Assembly: GCA_937982605.1 (NCBI GenBank)
Contig: CALJLC010000228.1
Location: forward strand, 1 to 19,813
Origin: an uncultured Gemmatimonadales bacterium
Lineage (GTDB): Bacteria; Gemmatimonadota; Gemmatimonadetes; Longimicrobiales; Gaopeijiaceae
DNA: 19,813 bases
Direction of reading: 5' to 3'
A program made the position numbers and the translations under genes. The first letter of the stretch is position 1. Each line of letters opens with the position of its first letter. Of this stretch, positions 1 to 7,807 are shown in pieces. The notes below the pieces were generated by a model that worked only from the letters and a program-made list of their open reading frames with translations, was not told the DNA's origin and made no database searches.

Positions 1-1
1 G

Positions 2-793
2 TTCGAGGGGGCGGGGGGGGCGGCCGAGGGCCGCCGGCTCACGACGGGCGAGCGGGTCGAGATCCAGCGCGCGAACCCGACGTGGAACGGCTGCCATCGC
101 CTCATGGACCCGATCGGCCTGGCGCTCGACAACTTCGACGTCACCGGTCGCTGGCGGACGCGCGAGGACGGCGTGCCGCTCGACACCCGAGGGGAGTTCT
201 ACGACGGCACGCCGGTCGAGACGCCGTCCGACCTCACCGCCGTGCTCCTCCGTCGGCCGATCCCGCTGGTGCGCAGCTTCACCGAGAACATGCTCGCGTA
301 CGCGATGGGGCGCCGCGTCGAGCACTTCGACCAGCCGACCGTGCGCGCGATCGCGAGCGCGGCGGGAGACGATGGCTACCGCATGTCCGCCTTCGTCCTC
401 GGCGTCGTGCGGAGCGCTCCCTTCCAGATGATGATGGCGCCGACGACCACTGACGCCGGGCAGCGCGACCGCACCGGAGACCCGGACCCAGGGACCTCAG
501 GACAGGGACCGCCCTCTCCCGCCGCACCTTCGTGCGCGGCCTCGGGGCGTCGTTCTCGCTGCCCCTCCTCGACGCGATGGTCCCGGCCGGGCGGCCGTGG
601 CGCGACCCGACCGCCGAGCGGTCCTTCACCCGTCTCGTCTGCATCGAGGAGTCGATGGGATGCGCGGGCGGGAGCCAGTGGGGCGACGAGCGGCATCTCT
701 TCGCGCCGGAAGGCGTGGGGCGGGACTTCGTGCTGGGCGCCGAGAACCAGCTCAAGCCGCTGGAGGCGTTCCGCGAGTACCTCACGATCGTGA
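2..793 (+). CDS. DUF1588/DUF1585 (PSD1-type cytochrome) protein, 3' part
   Basis: This is the C-terminal end of a PSD1-family secreted protein, open at the left edge. The segment around NGCHRLMDPIGLALDNFD (about 83-136) is the end of DUF1588. The stretch from PLDTRGEFYDG to VVRSAPFQMM (about 176-430) is a DUF1585 domain. Family members are large exported proteins, usually with a c-type heme site, found next to a DUF1552 gene as here; their function is poorly defined. The expected CxxCH at this point reads WNGCH (tgg at 83-85), so the heme site looks broken. The family-typical C-terminus is near base 440, yet the frame stays open to 793, running out of frame under the DUF1552 gene. The extra tail is Ser/Arg/Pro-rich and is probably not native. 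A stop lies at 451-453 in the neighbouring frame, so a one-base frameshift could restore a normal end. Confidence 0.75.
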   Translation, partial: FEGAGGAAEGRRLTTGERVEIQRANPTWNGCHRLMDPIGLALDNFDVTGRWRTREDGVPLDTRGEFYDGTPVETPSDLTAVLLRRPIPLVRSFTENMLAYAMGRRVEHFDQPTVRAIASAAGDDGYRMSAFVLGVVRSAPFQMMMAPTTTDAGQRDRTGDPDPGTSGQGPPSPAAPSCAASGRRSRCPSSTRWSRPGGRGATRPPSGPSPVSSASRSRWDARAGASGATSGISSRRKAWGGTSCWAPRTSSSRWRRSASTSRS

Positions 794-1923
794 GCAACAC
801 GGACTGCCGCATGGCGGAGCCGTACCGCGCCGAGGAGATCGGCGGGGATCACGACCGCTCCACGGCGGTCTTCCTCACCCAGGCGCACCCGAAGCAGACC
901 CAGGGCTCGGACATCTTCCTCGGCACGTCGCTCGACCAGCTCCACGCCCAGCGCTTCGGTCAGGACACCGCGCTGCCTTCGCTCGAGCTGTGCATCGAGG
1001 GGATCGACCGGGGCGGCGGCTGCGCCTACAACTACCACTGCGCGTACACGACCTCGCTGGCGTGGGCTTCGCCGAGCCAGCCGCTCCCGGCCATCCGGGA
1101 GCCGCGCGCGGTCTTCGAGCGGCTCTTCGGCGCGGGAGACTCCGAGGAGGATCGCGCCCGGCGGCGTCGCACGAACGCGAGCATGCTCGACTGGATCGTC
1201 GACGAGGTCGGGCGCCTGCGTCGCTCGCTCGGAGCGGTCGACCGTGCGGCCCTCGACGACTACCTGGCGTACATCCGGGAGATCGAGCGCCGCATCCAGC
1301 TCGTCGAGGAGCGCAACCGGAGTGGGGAGGAGCGGCAGATGCCCGAGGCACCCTCGGGGATCCCCGACTCCTTCGAGGAGCACATGCAGCTCATGTTCGA
1401 CCTGCAGGTGCTGGCGCTGCAGACCGACATGACGCGCGTGATCTCGTTCAAGACCGGCTTCGACCAGTCGAACCGGACCTTCCCGGAGAGCGGCACGAAC
1501 AAGTCCATCCACGGGGCCTCGCACCACGGCAACGTCCCGGCCGACATCATGGACTTCCACCGGATCAACACGTATCGGACCGGGCAGCTCGCCTACTTCC
1601 TGCAGCGCATGCAGGAGACGATGGACGGCGACGCGTCGCTGCTCGACAAGACCGCCATCGTGTGGGGCTCGCCGATGGGCGATCCGAATCTGCACAACCA
1701 CCGGCGCTGTCCGCTCCTCCTCATGGGCAAGGCGAACGGCGCGCTCGAGGGCGGGCTGCACGTCCGGGCCCCGAGGGGCACGCCGATGGCCAACGCCTTC
1801 GTGTCCCTGATGCAGGGGATCGGTCACGACATGCCCGCGTTCGGCGACTCGACGGGGACGCTCGCGCTCTCGCATCCGCGGGGCGGGACGGCCGCCGGAG
1901 CGACCGGGAGCCGCCCGGCATGA
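532..1923 (+). CDS. DUF1552 domain protein
   Basis: The product matches the DUF1552 family along its length: an N-terminal LPLLDAMVPA segment, GTSLDQLHAQ, CIEG, FDLQVLALQTDMTRVISFK, and a C-terminal region with IVWGSPMGDPNLHN and a LLLMGKANG stretch. These proteins occur beside PSD1/DUF1585 genes in Planctomycetota, Acidobacteriota and Gemmatimonadota. They are thought to be exported through Tat; their activity is unknown. The GTG at 532 is the first usable start in frame, but the conserved sequence begins earlier: codons from 514 read LSRRTFVRGLG, a twin-arginine-like motif. No ATG, GTG or TTG lies between the in-frame stop at 451-453 and 532. The true start is therefore missing or shifted by an indel in about 454-513. 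The gene ends in a 4-base ATGA overlap with the ankyrin gene. Confidence 0.85.
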   Translation: MRGLGASFSLPLLDAMVPAGRPWRDPTAERSFTRLVCIEESMGCAGGSQWGDERHLFAPEGVGRDFVLGAENQLKPLEAFREYLTIVSNTDCRMAEPYRAEEIGGDHDRSTAVFLTQAHPKQTQGSDIFLGTSLDQLHAQRFGQDTALPSLELCIEGIDRGGGCAYNYHCAYTTSLAWASPSQPLPAIREPRAVFERLFGAGDSEEDRARRRRTNASMLDWIVDEVGRLRRSLGAVDRAALDDYLAYIREIERRIQLVEERNRSGEERQMPEAPSGIPDSFEEHMQLMFDLQVLALQTDMTRVISFKTGFDQSNRTFPESGTNKSIHGASHHGNVPADIMDFHRINTYRTGQLAYFLQRMQETMDGDASLLDKTAIVWGSPMGDPNLHNHRRCPLLLMGKANGALEGGLHVRAPRGTPMANAFVSLMQGIGHDMPAFGDSTGTLALSHPRGGTAAGATGSRPA

Positions 1924-3863
1924 TCCGTTTCCTGGCCCTCTCGCTCGTTGTCGCTGGCGCGGCGGTCGGCGGGACGGCCGACGCCGACCTCCTGGAGGCT
2001 GCCCGGCAGGGAGACGCCCGGGCCGTCGAGGCTCGACTGCGGGCCGGAGCCGACCCGAACGACGCCGACGGCGACGGAATGACCGCGCTGCACTGGGCGG
2101 CCGAGCGCGGCCACGCCGAAGTCGCCGCGCGGCTACTCGAGGGCGGGGCCCGGGTGGACCTCGGAACGCGCATCGGGCACTACACCGCGCTGCACCTCGC
2201 GGCCCGACGGGGGAGCGCCCCGATCGTCTCGGCGCTGCTCGGGGCGGGCGCCGATCCGAACGCCGTCACGACGAGCAGCGGCGTGACGCCGCTCCATCTG
2301 GCGGCCGGGGCCGTCGACGGCGGCGCGGCGACACGGGCATTGCTGGCGGCGGGGGCCGACCCCGACGCGCTCGAAGCGTCGGCCGGGCAGACGCCGCTGA
2401 TCTTCGCCGCGGCCGGAAACCGGGCCGACGCGGTGCGCGCGCTCCTCGGGGCCGGCGCCGACCCGTCGATCCGGACGCGTGAGGTCGACGTGCTGCAGCA
2501 TGTGATCGCGGACGGCGAGGCCGAGCGCTTCCTGCGCGAGCGGGTCCGGGCGCTCTCCGCGCCGGACGCGAGGCCCTCGGCGGCCGAGGTCCAGCGCGCG
2601 ATCGAGGCGCAGCGCGCCTATCTGGCTTCGGGTGAGCCGTACCGCGACTACGATCCGGAAGAGCTCGTGTCGTATCGCCCGGATTACCCGGGCGGACCCG
2701 ACGTGCCCCGGCCTCCGTACCGCGAGACGCTCGTCGGCCGAACCGGCGGGATGACGGCGCTCCTGCACGCCTCGCGGGAAGGCGCGCTCGAGTCGGCGAT
2801 GGCGCTCCTCGACGGCGGCGCCGACATCGACCAGGCGAGCGCCGACGGCACGAGCCCGCTCCTCATCGCCACGATGAACGGCCACTTCGACCTGGCCATG
2901 CGGCTCGTGGAGCGCGGCGCGGATCCGAACGTGCACGCCGTGACCGACGGCGCCGGGCCGCTCTTCGCGGTGCTCAACACCTGGTGGGCGCCGAAGTCGA
3001 ACTACCCGCAGCCGCGGGCGCAGCACCGGCAGGAGACGACGCATCTGGAGCTCGTGCGCGCGCTGCTCGACGCCGGCGCCGACCCGAACGCCCGCCTGAA
3101 CTCGCATCTGTGGTACTGGGAGTACGGGCTCACGAAGATCGCGACCGACCCCGCCGGCGCGACGCCGTTCTGGCGGGCCGCCTACGCGCAGGACATCGCG
3201 TCGATGCGACTGCTGCACGCCGCGGGCGCGGACCCGAACATCCCGACGCGCTGGCCCGCGGTCGGGATGCGCGAGCGCCGGCAGCAGGACGGGCGCCAGC
3301 AGGAGGACTCGGGCCTCCCGTGGATCCCGGAAGGCGCCTTCAACGCCTTCCCGATCCACGCCGCGGCCGGCGGGGGCTACACCGGCCTCGGGGCGTTCTC
3401 GATCCGCAACGTGCCGAACGCCTTCATCCCGGCGGTGAAGTACCTCGTCGAGGAGCTCGGGGTCGACGTGAACACGCTCGACTCGTGGGGCTACACGCCC
3501 ATGCACTACGCGGCGTCGCGCGGGGACAACGAGCTGATCGAGTACCTCGTCTCGCAGGGCGGGGACGTGACGGTCATCACGCGCCTGGGTCAGTCGACCG
3601 CGGACATGGCGCGCGGCGGGCGCTCGGGCTTCTTCACCCGCGTGGCGTATCCCGAGACGGTGAAGCTGCTGACGAGCCTCGGCTCGACGCTCGAGTGCCT
3701 GCACACACACTTCCTCGACACGGGCGACTCGTGCCCGCTGGCGGGCGTGGACGACATGTGGCGCGCCGTCTCGGAGGAGGAGACGCCCGACGAGGGTCGG
3801 GACCCGGCCCGCGCGCCGCGGCCGTCGAGCATGCCGGCGCCCGGGATCCGCGATGGCCGCTGA
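1920..3863 (+). CDS. Exported ankyrin-repeat protein
   Basis: This 647-residue protein has a signal peptide (about residues 1-20, MIRFLALSLVVAGAAVGG) and two ankyrin arrays. The first runs over about residues 22-190, with units such as GMTALHWAAERGHAEVAARLLEGGA. The second runs over about 276-590, ending with YTPMHYAASRGDNELIEYLV. A non-ankyrin linker (about 190-275) separates them and contains a Tyr/Pro-rich stretch. A C-terminal Cys pair (C593, C605) with nearby His residues could form a disulfide or bind a metal. The ATG at 1920 overlaps the DUF1552 stop by 4 bases, which suggests translational coupling and fixes the start just before the signal peptide. Ankyrin arrays bind protein partners. 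With an export signal the partner should be periplasmic, plausibly the DUF1552/PSD1 proteins or the downstream transporter; that is inference. Confidence 0.88.
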   Translation: MIRFLALSLVVAGAAVGGTADADLLEAARQGDARAVEARLRAGADPNDADGDGMTALHWAAERGHAEVAARLLEGGARVDLGTRIGHYTALHLAARRGSAPIVSALLGAGADPNAVTTSSGVTPLHLAAGAVDGGAATRALLAAGADPDALEASAGQTPLIFAAAGNRADAVRALLGAGADPSIRTREVDVLQHVIADGEAERFLRERVRALSAPDARPSAAEVQRAIEAQRAYLASGEPYRDYDPEELVSYRPDYPGGPDVPRPPYRETLVGRTGGMTALLHASREGALESAMALLDGGADIDQASADGTSPLLIATMNGHFDLAMRLVERGADPNVHAVTDGAGPLFAVLNTWWAPKSNYPQPRAQHRQETTHLELVRALLDAGADPNARLNSHLWYWEYGLTKIATDPAGATPFWRAAYAQDIASMRLLHAAGADPNIPTRWPAVGMRERRQQDGRQQEDSGLPWIPEGAFNAFPIHAAAGGGYTGLGAFSIRNVPNAFIPAVKYLVEELGVDVNTLDSWGYTPMHYAASRGDNELIEYLVSQGGDVTVITRLGQSTADMARGGRSGFFTRVAYPETVKLLTSLGSTLECLHTHFLDTGDSCPLAGVDDMWRAVSEEETPDEGRDPARAPRPSSMPAPGIRDGR

Positions 3864-5340
3864 CCCCGAGCGGGGGGCGGGGGCTCGCGCCGCGTCGGCC
3901 GACCCCCCGCTGACCCCGATCCAGAAGTTCGGAGAGGCGATCGCGGACCGCGTGGAGCGGTGGATGCCCTCGCCGTTCCTCTTCGCGATCATCCTCACGT
4001 ACGTCGCGGCGGCGGCCGCCTTCGCCCTCGAGCGCTCGACGCCGGCCGAGGTCGCGCTCGCCTGGTACGACGGCTTCTGGAACCTGCTCGAGTTCGCCAT
4101 GCAGATGGTGATCATCCTGGTCACCGGAAACGTGGTGGCGTACCACCCGCGGGTGCGCGCGGGCATCCTGCGGCTCGTCCGCATGCCGTCGAACGGCCGG
4201 CAGGCGGTCGTGCTCGTCGGCATCGGGTCGATGCTCGTCGGGTGGATCTCGTGGGGGCTCGGGCTGATCTTCGGCGCGATCCTGGCCCGCGAGATGGGCC
4301 GCGAGGCGCACGGCCGCGGCGTGGCGGTCCACTATCCGCTCCTCGCCGTGGCGGGCTATCTGGGGATGAGCCTCACCTGGGGCTGGGGGCTGTCGAGCTC
4401 GGCCGGGCTCCTCCAGGCGACGGACGGCAACGTCTTCATGCAGGCGGTGGTCGTCGACCGCGTGATCCCGGCCACCGAGTGGGTCTTCCATCCGTACCCG
4501 CTCACCCTGACGGTCCTCGCCATCGTCTACGCCTCGGTCATGCTCTGGCTCCTGGCCCCGCCCGACGCGAACTGCCGCGGGATAGAGCGCTTCGTCGAGA
4601 TGGAGGCGCCGAAGGCGACCGCCGGGGCCGCCGCGGGTCCGGCTCCGGTCGAGCACCGGACCACCACGCCGCACGAGGAGGTGCCATGGGGCGCCGGGCA
4701 CGACGCCCCGTCGCTCTCCGACCGGATCGACAACAGCCGGATCCTCGGCGGCGTGATCGCGCTGGTGGGTCTCGTCCTGACCGTGCGCGCCTTCGCCACG
4801 CAGGGGATGGGCGCGCTGAACCTGGACGTCTTCAACTTCGGCTTCCTGATGCTCGGCATGGCGCTCTTCGTGAGCCCGGCGCGCTATCAGGGCGAGTTCA
4901 ACGACGCGGTGAAGGGCAGCGCCGGAGTGATCCTGCAGTTCCCCTTCTACGCCGGCATCATCGGCATCATGGTCGGTACCGGACTCGTCGACACGATGAC
5001 CGAGGCGCTGCTCTCGATCGCCACCGAGAGCACCTATCCGCTCGTGACCTGGTTCACCGGAGCGGTGATGAACCTCTTCGTGCCGTCGGCCGGCGGGGAG
5101 TGGGCGATCGTGGGCGGGCCGATGATGCTGGCCGGCTCCGAGCTGGGGATCCCGCACGGCCAGACGATCGCGGCGTACGCGGTTGGCGACGCGCACACGA
5201 ATCTGCTCAACCCCTTCTGGGCGATCCCCCTGCTCGCGATCACCGGGCTCAAGGCCCGCGACATGTTCGGCTACGGGATCACGATGATGATCCTGCTCGT
5301 GCCCTTCCTCGCGTCCGCGCTCTTCTTCCTGCCGTACTGA
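3853..5340 (+). CDS. Short-chain fatty acid transporter (AtoE/TIGR00366 family)
   Basis: This 495-residue inner-membrane protein belongs to the AtoE family, whose E. coli member is linked to uptake of short-chain fatty acids such as acetoacetate and butyrate. Supporting features are the N-terminal RVERWMPSPFLFAIILTY, many hydrophobic helices, a WGLGLIFGAI segment, a LTWGWGLSSSAGL loop (174-186), PSAGGEWAIVGGP (411-423) and GDAHTNLLNPFW (445-456). The last two are typical of the family. It is somewhat longer than E. coli AtoE because of a polar loop at about 250-295. The ATG at 3853 lies inside the end of the ankyrin gene (11-base overlap), so the genes are probably co-translated. The actual substrate cannot be read from sequence. 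Confidence 0.9.
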   Translation: MAADPERGAGARAASADPPLTPIQKFGEAIADRVERWMPSPFLFAIILTYVAAAAAFALERSTPAEVALAWYDGFWNLLEFAMQMVIILVTGNVVAYHPRVRAGILRLVRMPSNGRQAVVLVGIGSMLVGWISWGLGLIFGAILAREMGREAHGRGVAVHYPLLAVAGYLGMSLTWGWGLSSSAGLLQATDGNVFMQAVVVDRVIPATEWVFHPYPLTLTVLAIVYASVMLWLLAPPDANCRGIERFVEMEAPKATAGAAAGPAPVEHRTTTPHEEVPWGAGHDAPSLSDRIDNSRILGGVIALVGLVLTVRAFATQGMGALNLDVFNFGFLMLGMALFVSPARYQGEFNDAVKGSAGVILQFPFYAGIIGIMVGTGLVDTMTEALLSIATESTYPLVTWFTGAVMNLFVPSAGGEWAIVGGPMMLAGSELGIPHGQTIAAYAVGDAHTNLLNPFWAIPLLAITGLKARDMFGYGITMMILLVPFLASALFFLPY

Positions 5341-5350
5341 AGACCGGACG

Positions 5351-5371
5351 CCCGGCCGGCGAGGGGCCGGT
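5351..5371. terminator. GC-rich hairpin between convergent genes (weak)
   Basis: CCGGCC (5352-5357) can pair with GGCCGG (5365-5370) across a 7-base loop. An alternative pairing joins GACCGG (5342-5347) to CCGGTC (5367-5372). It lies just after the transporter stop, in the 77 bases between convergent genes. There is no T-run on either strand, so a termination role is only a guess from position. Confidence 0.3.
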
Positions 5372-5417
5372 CGCGGTGCGGAAGGGCGCCGACCGCATGG
5401 TCGACGCCCCCCCGTCG

Positions 5418-6812
5418 TCAGCCGCCGCGCCGGATCACCTCGACGTCGTCGTCCGCGTCGATGTCGTCCTCGGGCCCGTCCCCGTTGTCGGCGAAGGTCG
5501 GCCGCACGAGCGAGAGCGTGCCGTTCTCCTCCGCCTGCAGCCCTTCGCCCCCGTTGCCGGTGAAGGCGGAGGCGTTGAAGTGGAAGTCGATCCGGCCATC
5601 GCCGTACTCCTCGATGCGGACGCCGTCGCTGTCGTTGTCGTGGAACGTCCCACGCACGATCCGACCGAGCACGTCACCGGCCTGGAACTCCTCCAGGCGG
5701 ATGCCGCGGGAGTCTCGGCTGTCGTTGGCCTCGACGTTGAGGAGCCTGACGATGACGTGGCCGTCCGAGCCGGGCTCGTCCTCGCTCTCGGTGAGCTGGA
5801 TGCCCGCGCCGAAGTTGTCGTTGGCGACGACGTGGCTGCCGACCATCTCGATCGAGCCGTCGAACGTCTCGTCGAGATCGATGCCTTCGTCCTCGTTTCC
5901 GTTCGCGGTGACGTTTCGGAAGCGCGCCCAGACGCCACCCTCGTCGTTCTCGTCGATGTCGAAGCCGTCCTCCAGGTCCTTCTCGTACTCGGACGGATCG
6001 TCCGGGAAGCCGGGCGGCACCTCGTCGGGAAACTGGAGCTGGTCTCCGTTGTCGTCGAACCGCGAGCTCACGACCTGGCTGTAGACGCTGCCGGGGCCTG
6101 TCTCGTCGACCTCGACGCCGTCCGCCTGGTTCTCGAAGAAGGCGGAGTGCGCGATGAAGACGTGGAGGTCACCGGGGCCGCCCTCGTTGACGCGCAGGCC
6201 GTCCTTGTCCGCCAGCGCGACGATCTGGTCGTAGTCGAGTGCCTCACCGATGCCGGCGGTGTTGTTGCCGGTGAAGGTGCTCCGCACCAGCCGCGCGGAG
6301 ATGCTGGCCGGGGAGTCGTACACCTGGTCGTCCACCCAGAGTCCGGCGAAGCCGTTGTCGCGAGCCGTCAGGTCGTTCGCTTCGACGCGGACGGTTCCGG
6401 TCCGGGCGGCCGGGACCTCGACGTAGATGCCGTTTCCTCCGTCGCCTCGAGCCGGCAGGTTCCGGAATGTCAGGTCGGCGCCTCCGACGAAGGCGAGGCC
6501 GTCGCCCTCCGTAGGCCCGACGATCGTGCCGCCGCGTCCGTCGATCACGAGCGGCGCCGAGCCGGTGTGGGTGACCGTCGCGCCGAGCTCGATGGTGGTG
6601 CCTCGCTTCAGCCGGATCACGGTCGGGCGATGACTCCTCGACGCGGCGTCGAGCGCCTCCCGCAGTCCGGCGGCGTCGTGGATTCCGCGGCCGTAGCCGT
6701 TCCCGATCCACGAGGCGTCGACCTCGGGCTGGGTCGTATCGACCGGGGCATCGGAGCAGACCGCGAGCGCGGCCGTGAGGGGTAGGATCAGCAGCGCGCG
6801 GCGCTTCGTCAT
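5418..6812 (-). CDS. Acidic right-handed beta-helix repeat protein (secreted)
   Basis: This 464-residue protein starts with a signal sequence (about 1-19). It ends in a lipobox-like LAVC at 16-19, but Val before Cys makes lipidation doubtful. From about 60 to 445 it is built of degenerate parallel beta-helix (PbH1) turns. Examples are NGIYVEV, AGLWVDD, DGVEVDETGPGS, EGIDLDETFDGS, AGIQLTES, RGIRLEEF and DGVRIEEYGDG, alternating with S-x-F-x-x-N turns. The fold is shared by polysaccharide lyases and many cell-surface proteins, and I see no catalytic signature. Asp and Glu are very frequent, especially at 260-320 and in the C-terminal tail. The ATG has a good ribosome site, AGGAG at 6819-6823, six bases away. 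The next gene upstream on this strand ends about 160 bases away. Surface structure or calcium-dependent binding is inference. Confidence 0.82.
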   Translation of the reverse strand: MTKRRALLILPLTAALAVCSDAPVDTTQPEVDASWIGNGYGRGIHDAAGLREALDAASRSHRPTVIRLKRGTTIELGATVTHTGSAPLVIDGRGGTIVGPTEGDGLAFVGGADLTFRNLPARGDGGNGIYVEVPAARTGTVRVEANDLTARDNGFAGLWVDDQVYDSPASISARLVRSTFTGNNTAGIGEALDYDQIVALADKDGLRVNEGGPGDLHVFIAHSAFFENQADGVEVDETGPGSVYSQVVSSRFDDNGDQLQFPDEVPPGFPDDPSEYEKDLEDGFDIDENDEGGVWARFRNVTANGNEDEGIDLDETFDGSIEMVGSHVVANDNFGAGIQLTESEDEPGSDGHVIVRLLNVEANDSRDSRGIRLEEFQAGDVLGRIVRGTFHDNDSDGVRIEEYGDGRIDFHFNASAFTGNGGEGLQAEENGTLSLVRPTFADNGDGPEDDIDADDDVEVIRRGG

Positions 6813-6975
6813 GGAATACTCCTGTGGGGCGGAACTCTTGGCTTTCGGCCGTGAGGCGGCCGCAGAACCAGGATCAGGAGCGAACCGGACGAAGCGACGA
6901 CGCCCCCGTCACGACTCCCCGTAGGGGGTGGTCACGATGCCGTGTCGGAGGGCGTCACGGCCACGACGCCGGCCG

Positions 6976-7656
6976 TCAGCGGGAGCCGAAGTCCTCCCAT
7001 CGGCGGAGCTGTCGGTAGTCGACTTCGTCGAGCGCGTCGTAGACGAGGTCCTCGTGCCGTGGATCTCCTGCGCCGGCGACGACCGCGAAGCGGTCTTCCA
7101 CCAGGAGCGCGATGAGCACGCCGCCGTCGCGTTCGCGTCGGGCCCGCCAGCGACGTCCCTCGCCCTCGACGTTCACCTCGCCCCGAATGCGGATCGCAGG
7201 GTAGCCGTCGACCGTGATCTCCTCGACGTCTCCGTCGAAGTCCCGACGGGCGAAGACCGGAGCCACCCACCGGAGCGCGAGCTGCGCGCCGCTCCGGAGC
7301 GCCCCCAGGTCCGCCACGCCGACGAACATGCTGTCGCCGTCTACCGCGTACTTGCCGGCCGCCAGCGAAATGCCGGCGCCGAAGCGGTCGCGCGCATCGT
7401 CCCCGTCGACCCGGAGCGGGGATCCGTCGATCTCCGAGGGGAGGACCTGACGGAGCTCGGCCCATGGGACCGCCTCGACGCTCGCGTCGCGCTCGAGCGC
7501 CTCACCCATTTCGGCCACCCGGTCCCCGAGGGACTGCAGACCCTCGGCCACCTGCCGGAAGCTCGTGTTGCCGTCCTCGTCGACGAAGTCCGCGCAGCCC
7601 ACCAGCGCGAGCGTGAGCATCGGGACCGTCCACCTGGTCATCGTCGTCGTCCTCAC
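6976..7656 (-). CDS. Putative lipoprotein, coiled-coil N-terminus
   Basis: This 226-residue product is of unrecognised family. Residues 1-21 form a lipoprotein signal peptide with lipobox LVGC (Cys21). A predicted amphipathic helix follows at about 31-57 (from SFRQVAEGLQSL to ALERD). The rest alternates short beta-type segments, such as QLALRWVAPVF, EITVDGYPAIRI and GGVLIALLVEDRFAVVAGAG. This pattern could be a single alpha/beta domain anchored to the membrane. The GTG at 7656 is favoured because AGGGAGG lies five bases before it; an in-frame ATG at 7641 is the alternative. A perfect CTTCCG/CGGAAG hairpin (7667-7681) sits immediately before the ribosome site and might affect translation. No function is proposed. 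Confidence 0.75.
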   Translation of the reverse strand: MRTTTMTRWTVPMLTLALVGCADFVDEDGNTSFRQVAEGLQSLGDRVAEMGEALERDASVEAVPWAELRQVLPSEIDGSPLRVDGDDARDRFGAGISLAAGKYAVDGDSMFVGVADLGALRSGAQLALRWVAPVFARRDFDGDVEEITVDGYPAIRIRGEVNVEGEGRRWRARRERDGGVLIALLVEDRFAVVAGAGDPRHEDLVYDALDEVDYRQLRRWEDFGSR

Positions 7657-7666
7657 CGTGTCCTCC

Positions 7667-7681
7667 CTTCCGAGCCGGAAG
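7667..7681 (-). repeat. Small perfect hairpin next to a ribosome binding site
   Basis: CTTCCG (7667-7672) and CGGAAG (7676-7681) are perfectly complementary around a 3-base loop. The hairpin touches the ribosome site of the lipoprotein gene. It may be the end of the upstream MarC transcript or a local translational control element; nothing in the sequence decides. Confidence 0.35.
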
Positions 7682-7807
7682 CTTCGGCCCTCGGCGGGCC
7701 GGCGGCAGCGTCCTCCGCACTCTCCCTACGAGAGACGGGTGTCGGATGTTCAGGCGCCCGGATCCGACCCTCGCACGGGCACGCCGCCGAAGGTCGCGCC
7801 TCCGGCC

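Noticed and set aside
454..512. Possible second adapter (TruSeq read 2 or Nextera) explaining the DUF1585/DUF1552 break
   Set aside because: Only short scattered matches appear and gaps are needed. Part of the candidate encodes the family-conserved LSRR segment, so it is genuine coding sequence.
376..1875. Long minus-strand open frame under the DUF1552 gene
   Set aside because: Arg/Val/His-rich antisense reading typical of GC-rich codons; no domain is visible, and the plus-strand DUF1552 match is clear.
2133..4223. Long minus-strand frame opposite the ankyrin and transporter genes
   Set aside because: Composition is that of an antisense shadow (Arg/Val/His), and the plus strand has unmistakable ankyrin and AtoE motifs.
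3960..6785. Very long plus-strand frame continuing through the beta-helix locus
   Set aside because: It is the +1 shadow of the transporter followed by the antisense of the beta-helix gene; low stop frequency at this GC content explains its length.
6901..6935. CCCC-GTA-GGGG small hairpin after the coiled-coil lipoprotein gene
   Set aside because: Only four base pairs with a three-base loop, expected by chance at this GC content.
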